This document shows positions 54,064-63,394 of a stretch of 64,000 bases of DNA, one piece after another; within the stretch, counting starts at the first letter, position 1, and each line of letters begins with the position of its first letter. The notes below the pieces were generated by a model. It made no database searches. It was not told the origin of the DNA and worked only from the letters and a program-made list of their open reading frames with translations. Source of the DNA: Maricaulis sp017643475 (lineage in GTDB: Bacteria; Pseudomonadota; Alphaproteobacteria; Caulobacterales; Maricaulaceae); NCBI RefSeq assembly GCF_047123815.1, contig NZ_CP138920.1, positions 992,001-1,056,000 on the forward strand. Reading direction: 5' to 3'. A program made the position numbers and the translations under genes.

Positions 54064-55002
54064 ATGAAGCCATCCGATCGACTGACCCGCGCCCTGGCCC
54101 TTGGCCTGGGCCTCGCCTGGCTTCCCGCCCCTGCCCTGCCACAGACCATTGAACTCGGCCGGACCGTGTCCGGACATGTCATCATGGATGTCGAAGTCGG
54201 CGAACACGGGGAGCATGTCTTTGTTGTCGACACCGGTGCCAACCGAACTGCCATAGCCCAGGCTGTCGCCGAACAGATGGGCTTCCAGTCCAGCTGGGTC
54301 GTCTCCGATGACGTCCAGTCCCTGACACGGATGTTCGAGGCCGAGCGGTTTGAACTGGCAGATGTCCGCCTGCCACACATACCCCCGCAGACGCTGCAGA
54401 GCGTCGTCATCCCGGATTCCACCACACGCAACACCATGATCGCCGGGCTTCTTGGCATGGATGCCTTTGCCGGGCGCCGCTACGGGATCGACTTCACCGA
54501 CGGCCATATCCAGCTGGAACCGGAACACGTCTTTTTCGATGATGGCATCCTGGACCCCGAGAACGGTCTTCTCTACGGCGCGGCGCGACTGGGTACGGGT
54601 GAGCGGATTTTCCGCGTGGTCATCGACAGCGGCTCCGCCGTGTCCATCGCCAACCATGCCCTTCATTCGCGTTTTGTCCCTCGTAATGTGCTGAGCTACG
54701 AGCTGTCCGGCGTTGACGGTCGCATGGGCGACAACGCCAATGCCTTTCCGATCCGCCAGTTCCAGATTGGCGATCTGTGTATCAGCCGCCAGTACATAAT
54801 GCGCGCCAATCTCGACATCTTCTACGCGCTGGGATGGGAGAATGCGCCAGCCCTGGTCATCGGCATGGACATCCTCTCCCAGGCCCGCGTAACCATCGAC
54901 CAGCGCACCGGGGTCTGGGACATCCAGCCCACCGGCCGAGAGAACCAGTGCCGCAATGATGACCGCATCCAGCTGAGTGACCTGGAAGAACTCAGTCACT
55001 GA
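54064..55002 (+). CDS. Secreted two-lobed aspartyl protease (retropepsin-like), copy 2
   Basis: A 312-residue paralogue of the gene before. A signal peptide (LALGLGLAWLPAPALPQ) leads to DTG at 56-58 in FVVDTGANRTAI and DSG at 188-190 in VVIDSGSAVSIAN. The C-terminal segments RANLDIFYALGW and ALVIGMDILSQ match copy 1 closely. DSG in the second lobe is also seen in active eukaryotic aspartic proteases such as BACE1. A C-terminal tail of about 25 polar residues is specific to this copy. The two genes are 80 bases apart. Confidence 0.82.
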   Translation: MKPSDRLTRALALGLGLAWLPAPALPQTIELGRTVSGHVIMDVEVGEHGEHVFVVDTGANRTAIAQAVAEQMGFQSSWVVSDDVQSLTRMFEAERFELADVRLPHIPPQTLQSVVIPDSTTRNTMIAGLLGMDAFAGRRYGIDFTDGHIQLEPEHVFFDDGILDPENGLLYGAARLGTGERIFRVVIDSGSAVSIANHALHSRFVPRNVLSYELSGVDGRMGDNANAFPIRQFQIGDLCISRQYIMRANLDIFYALGWENAPALVIGMDILSQARVTIDQRTGVWDIQPTGRENQCRNDDRIQLSDLEELSH

Positions 55003-55029
55003 TCAGCACAACCGGATAAGGGCCAAAGA

Positions 55030-55060
55030 AAAAGCCGCGGAGCGAACGCCGCGGCTTTTC
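55030..55060. terminator. Bidirectional terminator between protease 2 and the peptide transporter
   Basis: A perfect 11-base stem (AAAAGCCGCGG with CCGCGGCTTTT) and an eight-base loop. T-rich tracts lie on both sides, longer on the minus strand (CTTTTTCTTT). It serves the two convergent genes. Confidence 0.9.
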
Positions 55061-55079
55061 CTGTCTGTGTGGAGAGGGA

Positions 55080-56882
55080 TTAGCTGGCCGGACGGTCAGG
55101 TCCTGCGCCCGCTGCCTCTTCCTGGGCAAGGGTCGGCGTTGTCGCCTTGTCGGCATCAACCATAAGCCATTTGATCACCGGGGAGATCAACAGCATGCCT
55201 ACAGCGATGGCCATCGCGACCAGGCCTACGTTCGAATACACCTCCGCATAACCTGACTTGGCCGCAGCGACATCGGTGATTTGACCACCAATGGTCTCCG
55301 CACCTGTCTGTGCTGCGATAACTGAAGCCAGGAAGTTGGACAGACCGGAATACAGGAACCAGGCGCCCATGGTCATGCCAACGACACGCGCCGGCGCCAG
55401 CTTGGTCACAGATGACAAGCCGACCGGCGAGACCATCAGCTCACCCATGGTGTGGATCCAGTAGATCAGGAAAATGAAATAAACTGCAGTGAGCCCCGTC
55501 TCACCGGAAAGCCCCATGCCACCCACAAGAGCGTAGAAACCCAGGCCCGCCAGGAAGACACCAAACGCGAACTTCACCGGCGTGGACGGGTTCATCTTGC
55601 GCTTTTCCAACCACAGCCACAGCCAGGCCAGCATCGGAGCGAAGACGATGATGTAGCCTGCATTGAGGAACTGGAACACCGGCGCAGGTACGGATACGCC
55701 GAACATGCTGCGATCTACCAGACGGTCTGTGAAGAGATTCAGCGAAGACCCAGCTTGCTCGAACAGAGCCCAGAACGGGATCTGAGCGAGAACAAAATAG
55801 ATGGCCGCAAACATCTTCTTGCGTTCGTCACCCTGTGTCTTCACGAGGGCATATCCCACCAGAAGCACGAACATGGCGATACCAATATATCCGGCAACGT
55901 CCGCAAACAGGTCAGGGAATTTTACGATCATCATGGAAACCGCGACGATCGCGATACCGGTCAGATAGCAAGCCCACTCGACATTGATCGGTCCGAGCAC
56001 TTTCTGCTTCAGCTTTTCGGGATTTGGAGGCTCGGCCTTACCTTCCAGCCAGGGCTGGAAGAAGAGGAATGTGAGAAGGCCAAACAGCATGCCGACGCCC
56101 GCTAGGCCAAAACCCCAATTCCAACCCCATGCAATGCCGATAATACCGACCGTCAGGGACGAGATGAAAGACCCCAGATTGATGCCCATATAGAAGAGCG
56201 AGAAACCGGAATCCCGACGCACATCCCCGACATCGTAGAGCTCCCCTACAATCGTTGAGATATTGGCTTTGAGGAAACCAACACCGGCGATGATCAGCGC
56301 CAACGCGAGATAGAGGATATTGACGTAGAGCTCTTCGCGCTCAATGCGCGTCATGTCGGAAGAGAACTCGAGACTGGCCGGCAAACCGACAACGTCCGGC
56401 TCTGCCACCACAAGCCGCGTGCCCGCGTCCTCGAAGGATATCTGCGACTGACCGGAGTCCGACACGATGATCTGGTTGGCGTCGCCGCCGCGGCCATCCA
56501 GAGTAATCTGGTACTCCGCACCCTCATACGTAAAGATCTCGCGAGAACCGCTGCCTTCAAAGGCCATGAGACCGTGACCAGCAACCAAAAGAATGGCGCC
56601 GTAGGTCACTGCTTTCCTCTGACCGAGATAGCGGTCAGCGAGTGAGCCACCAATGATTGTCATGATGTAAACCAGCGCCGTATAGGCGCCGTACATGATC
56701 GTGGAGCTCTCGTCAGAGAACAGGAAATGCTGGGTCAGGTAGATGATCAGCAGGCCACGCATTCCGTAATAGGAAAAACGCTCCCACATCTCAGTCAGAA
56801 ACAGGATGGCCAGCCCGCGTGGATGACCAAAGAACGACGTATCGTGCTTGGAACGCACGACCGCCTCGGTATTGTCAGTCAA
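55080..56882 (-). CDS. POT-family proton-dependent oligopeptide transporter with periplasmic insertion
   Basis: A 600-residue inner-membrane carrier. The proton-coupling ExxER motif is in LTEMWERFSYYGMRGLL, and FYMGINLGSF is the second family signature. It imports di- and tripeptides with protons. Between the third and fourth helices, about residues 105-180, is a polar beta-rich insertion (ITLDGRGGDANQIIV, SQISFEDAGTRLVV) absent from simple family members. The C-terminus is extended. It converges on the protease pair, which suggests it takes up their products. Confidence 0.92.
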   Translation of the reverse strand: MTDNTEAVVRSKHDTSFFGHPRGLAILFLTEMWERFSYYGMRGLLIIYLTQHFLFSDESSTIMYGAYTALVYIMTIIGGSLADRYLGQRKAVTYGAILLVAGHGLMAFEGSGSREIFTYEGAEYQITLDGRGGDANQIIVSDSGQSQISFEDAGTRLVVAEPDVVGLPASLEFSSDMTRIEREELYVNILYLALALIIAGVGFLKANISTIVGELYDVGDVRRDSGFSLFYMGINLGSFISSLTVGIIGIAWGWNWGFGLAGVGMLFGLLTFLFFQPWLEGKAEPPNPEKLKQKVLGPINVEWACYLTGIAIVAVSMMIVKFPDLFADVAGYIGIAMFVLLVGYALVKTQGDERKKMFAAIYFVLAQIPFWALFEQAGSSLNLFTDRLVDRSMFGVSVPAPVFQFLNAGYIIVFAPMLAWLWLWLEKRKMNPSTPVKFAFGVFLAGLGFYALVGGMGLSGETGLTAVYFIFLIYWIHTMGELMVSPVGLSSVTKLAPARVVGMTMGAWFLYSGLSNFLASVIAAQTGAETIGGQITDVAAAKSGYAEVYSNVGLVAMAIAVGMLLISPVIKWLMVDADKATTPTLAQEEAAGAGPDRPAS

Positions 56883-57017
56883 TGTAATCTCCCCGTCCCC
56901 GCTCCCCGCGAGGCGTTACTCGGGCGTCAATTGACCATGTGAGAGCGCGACCGACAAGCTTTTGTGACGGCTGGAACTGAGGCCCAGCCTCACAATTTCG
57001 CGTGTTAGCGCTGACAC

Positions 57018-58391
57018 CTAATAGGCGGCTTCAGTGAAGACCGGTTCGATGGAACCGTCCCATTCGCCGTTGAAACGCTCGATCAGCGCGTCGGCCCGCG
57101 TACGGCCGCTGGCCACGATCTCGTCGAGCTCGTCGAGGAAATGGCCTTCATTCTCGCCATAACCGTTCAACATGCGTCGCTTGTTGAGCCCTTCACGGGA
57201 GATCGCCAGCACTTCGCGGGCAAGTTCCGTCATGGAATGATCGCGCCAGCCGGCCCGCAGACCGTGGCGCCCCGCGGCGAGACGCAGACCCTCGCGTTCA
57301 TCCGCGGTCCAGTCCTTGACCAGGTCCCAGGCCGCATCCAGCGCAGTATCGTCATACAGGAGCCCAACCCAGAAGGCCGGCAGGGCACACAGGCTGTCCC
57401 ACGCACCGCTGTCCGCGCCACGCATTTCCAGGAAAGTCTTCAGACGCACTTCCGGGAAAAGGGTCGAGAGATGATCTTCCCAGTCGCTCATCACCGGCTT
57501 CTCGCCCGGCAGGGCCGGCAGGCGACCGTCCAGGAAGTCGCGGAAACTCTGGCCTGTCGCGTCGAGATACTCGCCATTGCGTTTGACGAAATACATCGGC
57601 ACATCGAGGGCATAATCCGCATAGCGGTGGAAGCTCATCCCGTCTTCAAAGACAAAGGGCAGCATGCCGGTGCGGTTATTGTCGGTGTCGGTCCAGACAT
57701 GGGACCGATAGGACTGGAAACCGTTGAGGCCGCCATCGCCAAACGGTGAATTGGCAAACAGCGCCGTCGCCACCGGCTGCAGGGCCAGGGAGACGCGGAA
57801 TTTCTTGACCATGTCCGCCTCGCTGGAAAAATCCAGATTGGTCTGGACCGTACAGGAGCGGAACATCATCTGATGGCCCAGCGTGCCGACCTTGGGCATG
57901 TAGGCCTTCATCAGGCCATAACGGGCCTTGGGCATCATCGGCGTGTCTTCCAGCGACCATTTCGGCGAGAAGCCCAGCCCCAGGAAACCGGCACCGATCT
58001 CGTCGGCGACTTCACGGACTTCCTTGAGGTGACGGTTCACTTCGGCGCACGTCTGGTGGACATTTTCCAGCGGGGCACCGGACAGTTCAAACTGGCCACC
58101 CGGCTCCAGCGTGATCGAGGCACCATTGCGCTTGAGCGCAATCAGATACCCGCCCTCTTCCACCGGTTCCCAGTCGAAACACTTGAGACCCTCAAGCATT
58201 TTAAGCACCGAGGGCCCTTCCGTGTCATAGGGAAGCGGGTCATGCGTCTCGAGCGCGAAACCGAATTTTTCGTGCTCGGTGCCAATGCGGAAATTCTCCG
58301 CCGGCTTGCAGCCTGCCGCGAGGTATTCACCCAGCTGGTCGATGGATTCAATCGGAGCGCCTTCGCCACCGGGATTATAAGTGCCGCTCAT
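57018..58391 (-). CDS. gshA: Glutamate-cysteine ligase (plant/alphaproteobacterial type)
   Basis: About 457 residues, first step of glutathione synthesis. It has FRIGTEHEKFGFAL, EPGGQFELSGAPL, GLGFSPKW and MFRSCTVQTNLDF, which mark the GCS2-type enzyme found in plants and alphaproteobacteria, not the E. coli type. Start at ATG 58391 just after an in-frame TTG. gshB is not in the window. Confidence 0.95.
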   Translation of the reverse strand: MSGTYNPGGEGAPIESIDQLGEYLAAGCKPAENFRIGTEHEKFGFALETHDPLPYDTEGPSVLKMLEGLKCFDWEPVEEGGYLIALKRNGASITLEPGGQFELSGAPLENVHQTCAEVNRHLKEVREVADEIGAGFLGLGFSPKWSLEDTPMMPKARYGLMKAYMPKVGTLGHQMMFRSCTVQTNLDFSSEADMVKKFRVSLALQPVATALFANSPFGDGGLNGFQSYRSHVWTDTDNNRTGMLPFVFEDGMSFHRYADYALDVPMYFVKRNGEYLDATGQSFRDFLDGRLPALPGEKPVMSDWEDHLSTLFPEVRLKTFLEMRGADSGAWDSLCALPAFWVGLLYDDTALDAAWDLVKDWTADEREGLRLAAGRHGLRAGWRDHSMTELAREVLAISREGLNKRRMLNGYGENEGHFLDELDEIVASGRTRADALIERFNGEWDGSIEPVFTEAAY

Positions 58392-58552
58392 CAAAGCGCC
58401 CCCGCCTAAAGCAATGTCCGCAACAGATATGTGGGTGTTCGGGGTGAAACAAGAGGCGACCGCTGAGATTCGCGGTGAAGTGAGCGAGCAATGGCGGCTT
58501 CACACCCTGTCCTCACCGTCACCTGTGGCACGCTCGCGCCGGCAAGGCCGAC

Positions 58553-59317
58553 CTACTCCCAATCCCCGCAAACGCTCTGCCACAGCGTCAGCGCCGAGAT
58601 CACCGCCGTCTCGGCGCGCAGGATGCGCGGGCCCAGACTGACGGCGTGGACAAAATCCAGACTGCGCAGGCGCTCGCGTTCTTCCGGGGTGAAACCGCCT
58701 TCCGGACCGATCAACAGGGCTGCGGGTTTGCCGCGCAGCTCGGTCAATGGACCCAGCGCCTGACTGGCCCGACCGCTATCGCCGCCCCAGGGGCGGGCGC
58801 CGTCATCGCCGGCTTCATCGCAATAGATGATCACCCGGCTCTCATCCCAGTCCTCGAGCATCTGGTCGAGCTTCACAGCCTCGTGGATCACCGGCAGGTC
58901 GAGGCGTTCGGTCTGTTCGGCTGCCTCCTTAGCGATGATCTCGAAACGATCAAGACGCATACGTTCAGACTGGGTGCGTGTGGTGATGACCGGGCGGATA
59001 TCCGCCACGCCCAACTCGGTCGCCTTTTCCACGATCAGCTCGTTTTTCTGGCGTTTGACCGGGGCGAACATCAGCCAGAGATCGGGCACAGCGGCCTGTG
59101 GCCGGTTCTGTGTATCACAGGCCAGCACCGCGTTTTTCTTGTGTGCCTTGGCCACCGATGCCTGCCATTCGCCATCGCGGCCGTTGAACAGGCGAACATG
59201 GTCACCCTCTTCCCGGCGCATGACATTGATCAGATAGTGGCTGTCCTCCCGCGAGAGCGGCACAGCCTGCCCCTCGCCCAGGGGTGCATCGATGAAAAGG
59301 CGTGGATCCGTGCTCAT
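58553..59317 (-). CDS. rsmE: 16S rRNA m3U1498 methyltransferase RsmE
   Basis: About 254 residues. An N-terminal PUA-like domain (HYLINVMRREEGDHVRLFNG) is followed by a SPOUT domain with the knot motif LLIGPEGGFTPEERERL and VSLGPRILRAETAVI. It modifies U1498 of 16S rRNA. I chose ATG 59317. It is divergent from ubiA and lies upstream of gshA on the same strand. Confidence 0.95.
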   Translation of the reverse strand: MSTDPRLFIDAPLGEGQAVPLSREDSHYLINVMRREEGDHVRLFNGRDGEWQASVAKAHKKNAVLACDTQNRPQAAVPDLWLMFAPVKRQKNELIVEKATELGVADIRPVITTRTQSERMRLDRFEIIAKEAAEQTERLDLPVIHEAVKLDQMLEDWDESRVIIYCDEAGDDGARPWGGDSGRASQALGPLTELRGKPAALLIGPEGGFTPEERERLRSLDFVHAVSLGPRILRAETAVISALTLWQSVCGDWE

Positions 59318-59394
59318 GCCTTCGCTTTGCCCCGTGCTGCCCTTGTCCGTCAACCTGCCTTGATCTCGCCTTCGAGCTTTGCGAAACCACCTCC

Positions 59395-60321
59395 ATGCAA
59401 CTGAATTTCGACCGACGAGTCGCTGACAGCATCCCCCAGACCTGGGTGGATCGAGCGCCGACCGCTCTGAGACCCTATCTGCGCCTGGCGCGTTATGATC
59501 GACCGATCGGCTTCTGGCTGCTCGCCCTGCCCTGCTGGATGGGACTGTTGCTGGCGCGCGCCAATACCGGCCTTGGCTGGATCGATCTCTATTACGCGGC
59601 CCTGTTCGCGATTGGTGCGATCGCCATGCGCGGTGCCGGCTGTACCTATAATGACATCATCGATCGTGATCTGGATGCCCAGGTCGCCCGCACCGCGGAT
59701 CGGCCGCTGGCGGCAGGAACCGTATCGCTGAAACAGGCCTGGGCCTTCCTGGGCGCACAAAGTCTGGTCGGACTGATCGTGCTGGTGCAATTGCCGCTGA
59801 TCGCCATTTTCACCGGCCTCGGTTCGCTGGTGCTGGTCGCGGCCTATCCCTTCATGAAGCGCATCACCTGGTGGCCACAGGCCTGGCTGGGCCTGACGTT
59901 CAACTGGGGTGTGCCTGTCGCCTATGTCACCGCAAGCGGCCAGTTCGATTTCGCCGTGCTCGCACTTTACGCTTCCTGCATATTCTGGACGCTGGGATAT
60001 GACACCATCTATGCGCACCAGGACAGCGAGGACGATGCCCTGGTCGGGGTGCGCTCGACGGCCCGCCTGTTCGGCCAGCACTCCCCCATCTGGGTCGGCG
60101 CCTTCTACGGGCTGACAGCCGGACTGGCCGGCGTGGCGCTTTACCTGGTCAACGCCTCGCCCTTTGCCGCTCTCCCCTTCGCGCTTTATTCCGCCCACCT
60201 GTTCAACCAGATCCGCCTGACCGATATCGAAGACGGTGCCGCTTGCCTGAAAGTCTTCAAGTCTAACCGCGAAACCGGGCTCCTGCTGAGTGCGACCTTC
60301 GCGCTTGTTACAATCCTGTAA
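59395..60321 (+). CDS. ubiA: 4-hydroxybenzoate polyprenyltransferase
   Basis: About 308 residues with eight or so membrane helices. The Asp-rich motifs are NDIIDRDLDAQVARTADRP and GYDTIYAHQDSEDD, which bind magnesium and prenyl diphosphate. It makes the prenylated ring of ubiquinone. ATG 59395 (MQLNFDRR) gives the normal length; the in-frame upstream part overlaps the divergent rsmE start. Confidence 0.95.
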   Translation: MQLNFDRRVADSIPQTWVDRAPTALRPYLRLARYDRPIGFWLLALPCWMGLLLARANTGLGWIDLYYAALFAIGAIAMRGAGCTYNDIIDRDLDAQVARTADRPLAAGTVSLKQAWAFLGAQSLVGLIVLVQLPLIAIFTGLGSLVLVAAYPFMKRITWWPQAWLGLTFNWGVPVAYVTASGQFDFAVLALYASCIFWTLGYDTIYAHQDSEDDALVGVRSTARLFGQHSPIWVGAFYGLTAGLAGVALYLVNASPFAALPFALYSAHLFNQIRLTDIEDGAACLKVFKSNRETGLLLSATFALVTIL

Positions 60322-60408
60322 TACCAGAAGGCGATTTGATCGTTTGACCCGGCCCGCGTGCTGGGCTCACATGCGCCCCGTCCTGAGTTTGAGCGATATG
60401 GGGAGAGC

Positions 60409-61827
60409 ATGACGATCAAACAGAGCTTGGCGCTGGGCCTTGGAGCCCTCGCGCTGGCGGCCTGTCAGCCTGCTACGGATAGCGGGGATCAAGGCGCCAC
60501 CACGGACAGTGCGACACAATCCGCTGTTTCCACCAATTTCACCGTCGATGTCAGCTATCACACGCTCGACAACGGCCTGCGCGTTGTCCTGTCCGAGGAC
60601 CACACCGTGCCGACCGCGACTGTCGCCGTCTATTACGGTGTCGGCTTCCGCAACGAGCCGCGCGGCCGGACCGGTTTTGCGCACCTGTTCGAACACCTGA
60701 TGTTCCAGGGCTCGCGCAATCTGCCGCACGGCGCCTTCGACAGGCTGATCTATGGATCGGGCGGCGTGAACAATGGCTCCACCCGGTATGACTTCACCAA
60801 CTATTTCGAGGTCGTCCCGTCCAACGCGCTGGAAGCGATCATCTGGGCCGAGGCCGACCGCATGGGTCAGCCGAACCTGGACGAAAGCCAGCTGGACAAT
60901 CAGCGCGAAGTCGTTCGCAACGAGGTCTTCGTCAATGTCATCAACCAGCCCTATGGCGGCTGGATCTGGATCGACCTGCCGATGGTCGCCAATGAAAACT
61001 GGCACAATGCGCACAATTTCTACGGCGACCTGACCGATCTCGACGCGGCATCACTGGAAGATGCCCAGGCTTTCTTCGACCAGTTCTATGCGCCGAACAA
61101 TGCGGTCATCGTTGTCGCCGGCGATATCGACAAGGACGAGACGCTGGGCTGGATCGAGCAGTATTTCTCCTACATCGAGGCGGGCGATCCCCTGCCGGAG
61201 ATCGACACCTCCGAACCGCGCCAGGAAGAAGAGAAGTTCGACTATATCGAGGACAACCTGGCCAACCAGCCAGCCCTCGCCGTCGGCTATCACATGCCTG
61301 AACGTGGCACGCCGGAATATTACGCCATGATCCTGATCGACCAGCTGCTGGTCCAGGGTGATGACAGCCGCCTGACCCAGTCCCTGGTGTCGGAGGAAGG
61401 TTATGCGTCCGGCGTGTTTGGCGGCATCAACCTCCTGGGCAATGCCTTCAACTATTCCGGTCCGATGCTGTGGACTGTCGGCCTGATCCACGACAGCGAG
61501 TTCACCGTGTCTGAAGTCATGGGCACGATGGACACCACGATCGAGGGCATCCGCACCTCGCCAGTGACCGAGGCAGAGCTGGAGCGTGCGCGCACCAAGC
61601 TCTTGTCCGATTTCTACGGCACCGTGGACACATCCACGCGTTTCGGTCTCGTCGACCTGCTGGCCTCCTTTGCCATGTTCGATGACGATCCCAGCCGCAT
61701 CAACCGGATCACGGAAGGCTTTGAACAGGTCACGCCGGAACTGGTGATGAGCACGGCGCAGGAATATCTGCGTCCGACCAACCGCACCGTGCTGGAAGTT
61801 CGCCTTGCCGGCGATGACAGCCAGTAA
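60409..61827 (+). CDS. M16 zinc metallopeptidase, active subunit, lipoprotein
   Basis: About 472 residues. The lipobox LALAAC puts the lipidated residue at Cys19. The inverted zinc motif HLFEH is at 92-96 (FAHLFEHLMFQGS), with the third ligand likely in REVVRNEVF. The second half is the M16 C-terminal domain. It probably degrades peptides in the periplasm together with the next gene product. GGGAGAG precedes the ATG by a few bases. Confidence 0.92.
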   Translation: MTIKQSLALGLGALALAACQPATDSGDQGATTDSATQSAVSTNFTVDVSYHTLDNGLRVVLSEDHTVPTATVAVYYGVGFRNEPRGRTGFAHLFEHLMFQGSRNLPHGAFDRLIYGSGGVNNGSTRYDFTNYFEVVPSNALEAIIWAEADRMGQPNLDESQLDNQREVVRNEVFVNVINQPYGGWIWIDLPMVANENWHNAHNFYGDLTDLDAASLEDAQAFFDQFYAPNNAVIVVAGDIDKDETLGWIEQYFSYIEAGDPLPEIDTSEPRQEEEKFDYIEDNLANQPALAVGYHMPERGTPEYYAMILIDQLLVQGDDSRLTQSLVSEEGYASGVFGGINLLGNAFNYSGPMLWTVGLIHDSEFTVSEVMGTMDTTIEGIRTSPVTEAELERARTKLLSDFYGTVDTSTRFGLVDLLASFAMFDDDPSRINRITEGFEQVTPELVMSTAQEYLRPTNRTVLEVRLAGDDSQ

Positions 61828-61846
61828 GCCCCGGGGAGAAAAAGCC

Positions 61847-63271
61847 ATGACAGTCAAACTGTTTAGTGCCGCCCTCGCGGCCGCCAGCCTGATCGCCGCT
61901 CCGGCGATCGCGCAGATCAACGAGCAACCGGCTCTGGGTGAACCGGTCTCCTTCAACGTGCCGGACAATCGCAGCTTCACGCTGGATAACGGCCTGGAAG
62001 TCACCTTTATCCAGTACGGCCTGGCCCCGACCACGCAGATTTCCCTGCGCGTTCGTGCCGGCAATATCGATGATGGCAGCGATACCTATATCGCCGACCT
62101 GACCGCCAGCATGATGGAAGAAGGCTCCAACGGCCGCACGGCCGAGGAGATCGCCACCGAGATCGCCGCCATGGGTGGCGAGCTGGGTGTCGGTGTCGGC
62201 TGGCATTCCACCAATATCGGCGTGAATGTCCTGTCCCAGTATGCGACCGATGCAATGGGCATCATCGCTGATGTCGTCATGCGTCCGGACTTTGCTGATA
62301 GCGAGTTTGATCGTGTCCGCCAGAACCTGGTTCGCGATGTCTCCGTCTCTCGCGCCCAGCCGGGTCCGATTGCCACGGAAGCCTATCGTCGCCTGCTGTT
62401 CGGCGGTGACCACCCCTACGGCAATTCCCTGCCGACCGAGGACCAGGTCCGCGCTTTCGAGCTGAGCGATGTCCAGGCTTTCTATGACGCCAATTACGGC
62501 GCAGGCCGCACCCGCATCTATGTTGCCGGTCGTTTCGACGAAGCCGCCATGGAAGCGGCCATCCGTGAAGCGTTTGCCGACTGGGCGAGCGGTTCTGCTG
62601 ATGCCTTGACCCCGGCCGCTCCGAGCGGTGGTCCGGTTGTCCAGTTCATCGATCGCCCGGGCGCCCCGCAATCCACGCTGCGGGTCGGTTTCCCGGCTGT
62701 CGGGATCGATCATCCGGATGCGCCAGACCTGGCCGTCATGAACGCCCTTCTGGGCGGCAGCTTCACCTCCCGTCTGACCCGCAATCTGCGTGAGGACAAG
62801 GGGTATACCTACTCCCCGGGCAGTGGTGTCACCTGGGGCATGGGCGGCGGTTACTGGACCTTCAATGCCGATGTGAACACCGAGGTGACAGGCGCAGCCC
62901 TGATGGAAACCTTCGGCGAGATCACGCGTCTGTCCGAAAACGCGCCTGACGCTGTTGAAGCGGACGGTATCCGCACCTGGATGTCCGGCATCTTCATCCT
63001 GCAGAATGCGTCCACGGGCGGGATTATCGGTCAGCTCAGCCTCCGCGATCTCTATGACCTGCCGGAAGACTATCTGGAAAACTACGTGCCCAGCCTCAAT
63101 GCCGTCACCAATGACGACATTTCCCGCGTGGCCTCGACCTATCTCGACCTCGGCAATGTTGTCCTGGTTATCGTGGGTGACCTGTCGGTCATCGAGGAAC
63201 AGGTGCGTGCCCTGCCGGAACTGGCCAATGCACGCTTCATCCTGCCGGCCCCGGCAGACGCTGAAGAGTAA
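61847..63271 (+). CDS. M16 peptidase-like protein lacking the zinc motif
   Basis: About 474 residues with a cleavable signal peptide (APAIAQ). It aligns in layout with M16 peptidases, but where HxxEH should stand it reads ADLTASMMEEGSNGRTAEE, so it cannot bind zinc the usual way. The C-terminal domain (GSFTSRLTRNLREDKGYTYS) is well conserved. Such partners assemble with an active M16 subunit, here the gene 19 bases upstream. Confidence 0.92.
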   Translation: MTVKLFSAALAAASLIAAPAIAQINEQPALGEPVSFNVPDNRSFTLDNGLEVTFIQYGLAPTTQISLRVRAGNIDDGSDTYIADLTASMMEEGSNGRTAEEIATEIAAMGGELGVGVGWHSTNIGVNVLSQYATDAMGIIADVVMRPDFADSEFDRVRQNLVRDVSVSRAQPGPIATEAYRRLLFGGDHPYGNSLPTEDQVRAFELSDVQAFYDANYGAGRTRIYVAGRFDEAAMEAAIREAFADWASGSADALTPAAPSGGPVVQFIDRPGAPQSTLRVGFPAVGIDHPDAPDLAVMNALLGGSFTSRLTRNLREDKGYTYSPGSGVTWGMGGGYWTFNADVNTEVTGAALMETFGEITRLSENAPDAVEADGIRTWMSGIFILQNASTGGIIGQLSLRDLYDLPEDYLENYVPSLNAVTNDDISRVASTYLDLGNVVLVIVGDLSVIEEQVRALPELANARFILPAPADAEE

Positions 63272-63295
63272 GCCGTATCCTTGATGCGAAACGAG

Positions 63296-63323
63296 ACGGC
63301 CGGGCCCAGCGCCCGGCCGTTTT
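63296..63323 (+). terminator. Rho-independent terminator after the M16 pair
   Basis: A perfect 10-base stem (ACGGCCGGGC with GCCCGGCCGT) and a five-base loop, ending in TTTT. It is 24 bases after the stop. Confidence 0.9.
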
Positions 63324-63394
63324 GTCCTGTGCCGGCTGAACTTGCACCGCACCGGGCATGCGTTATGTCGAAGAGGCAAACCGCAGGAACGCCC

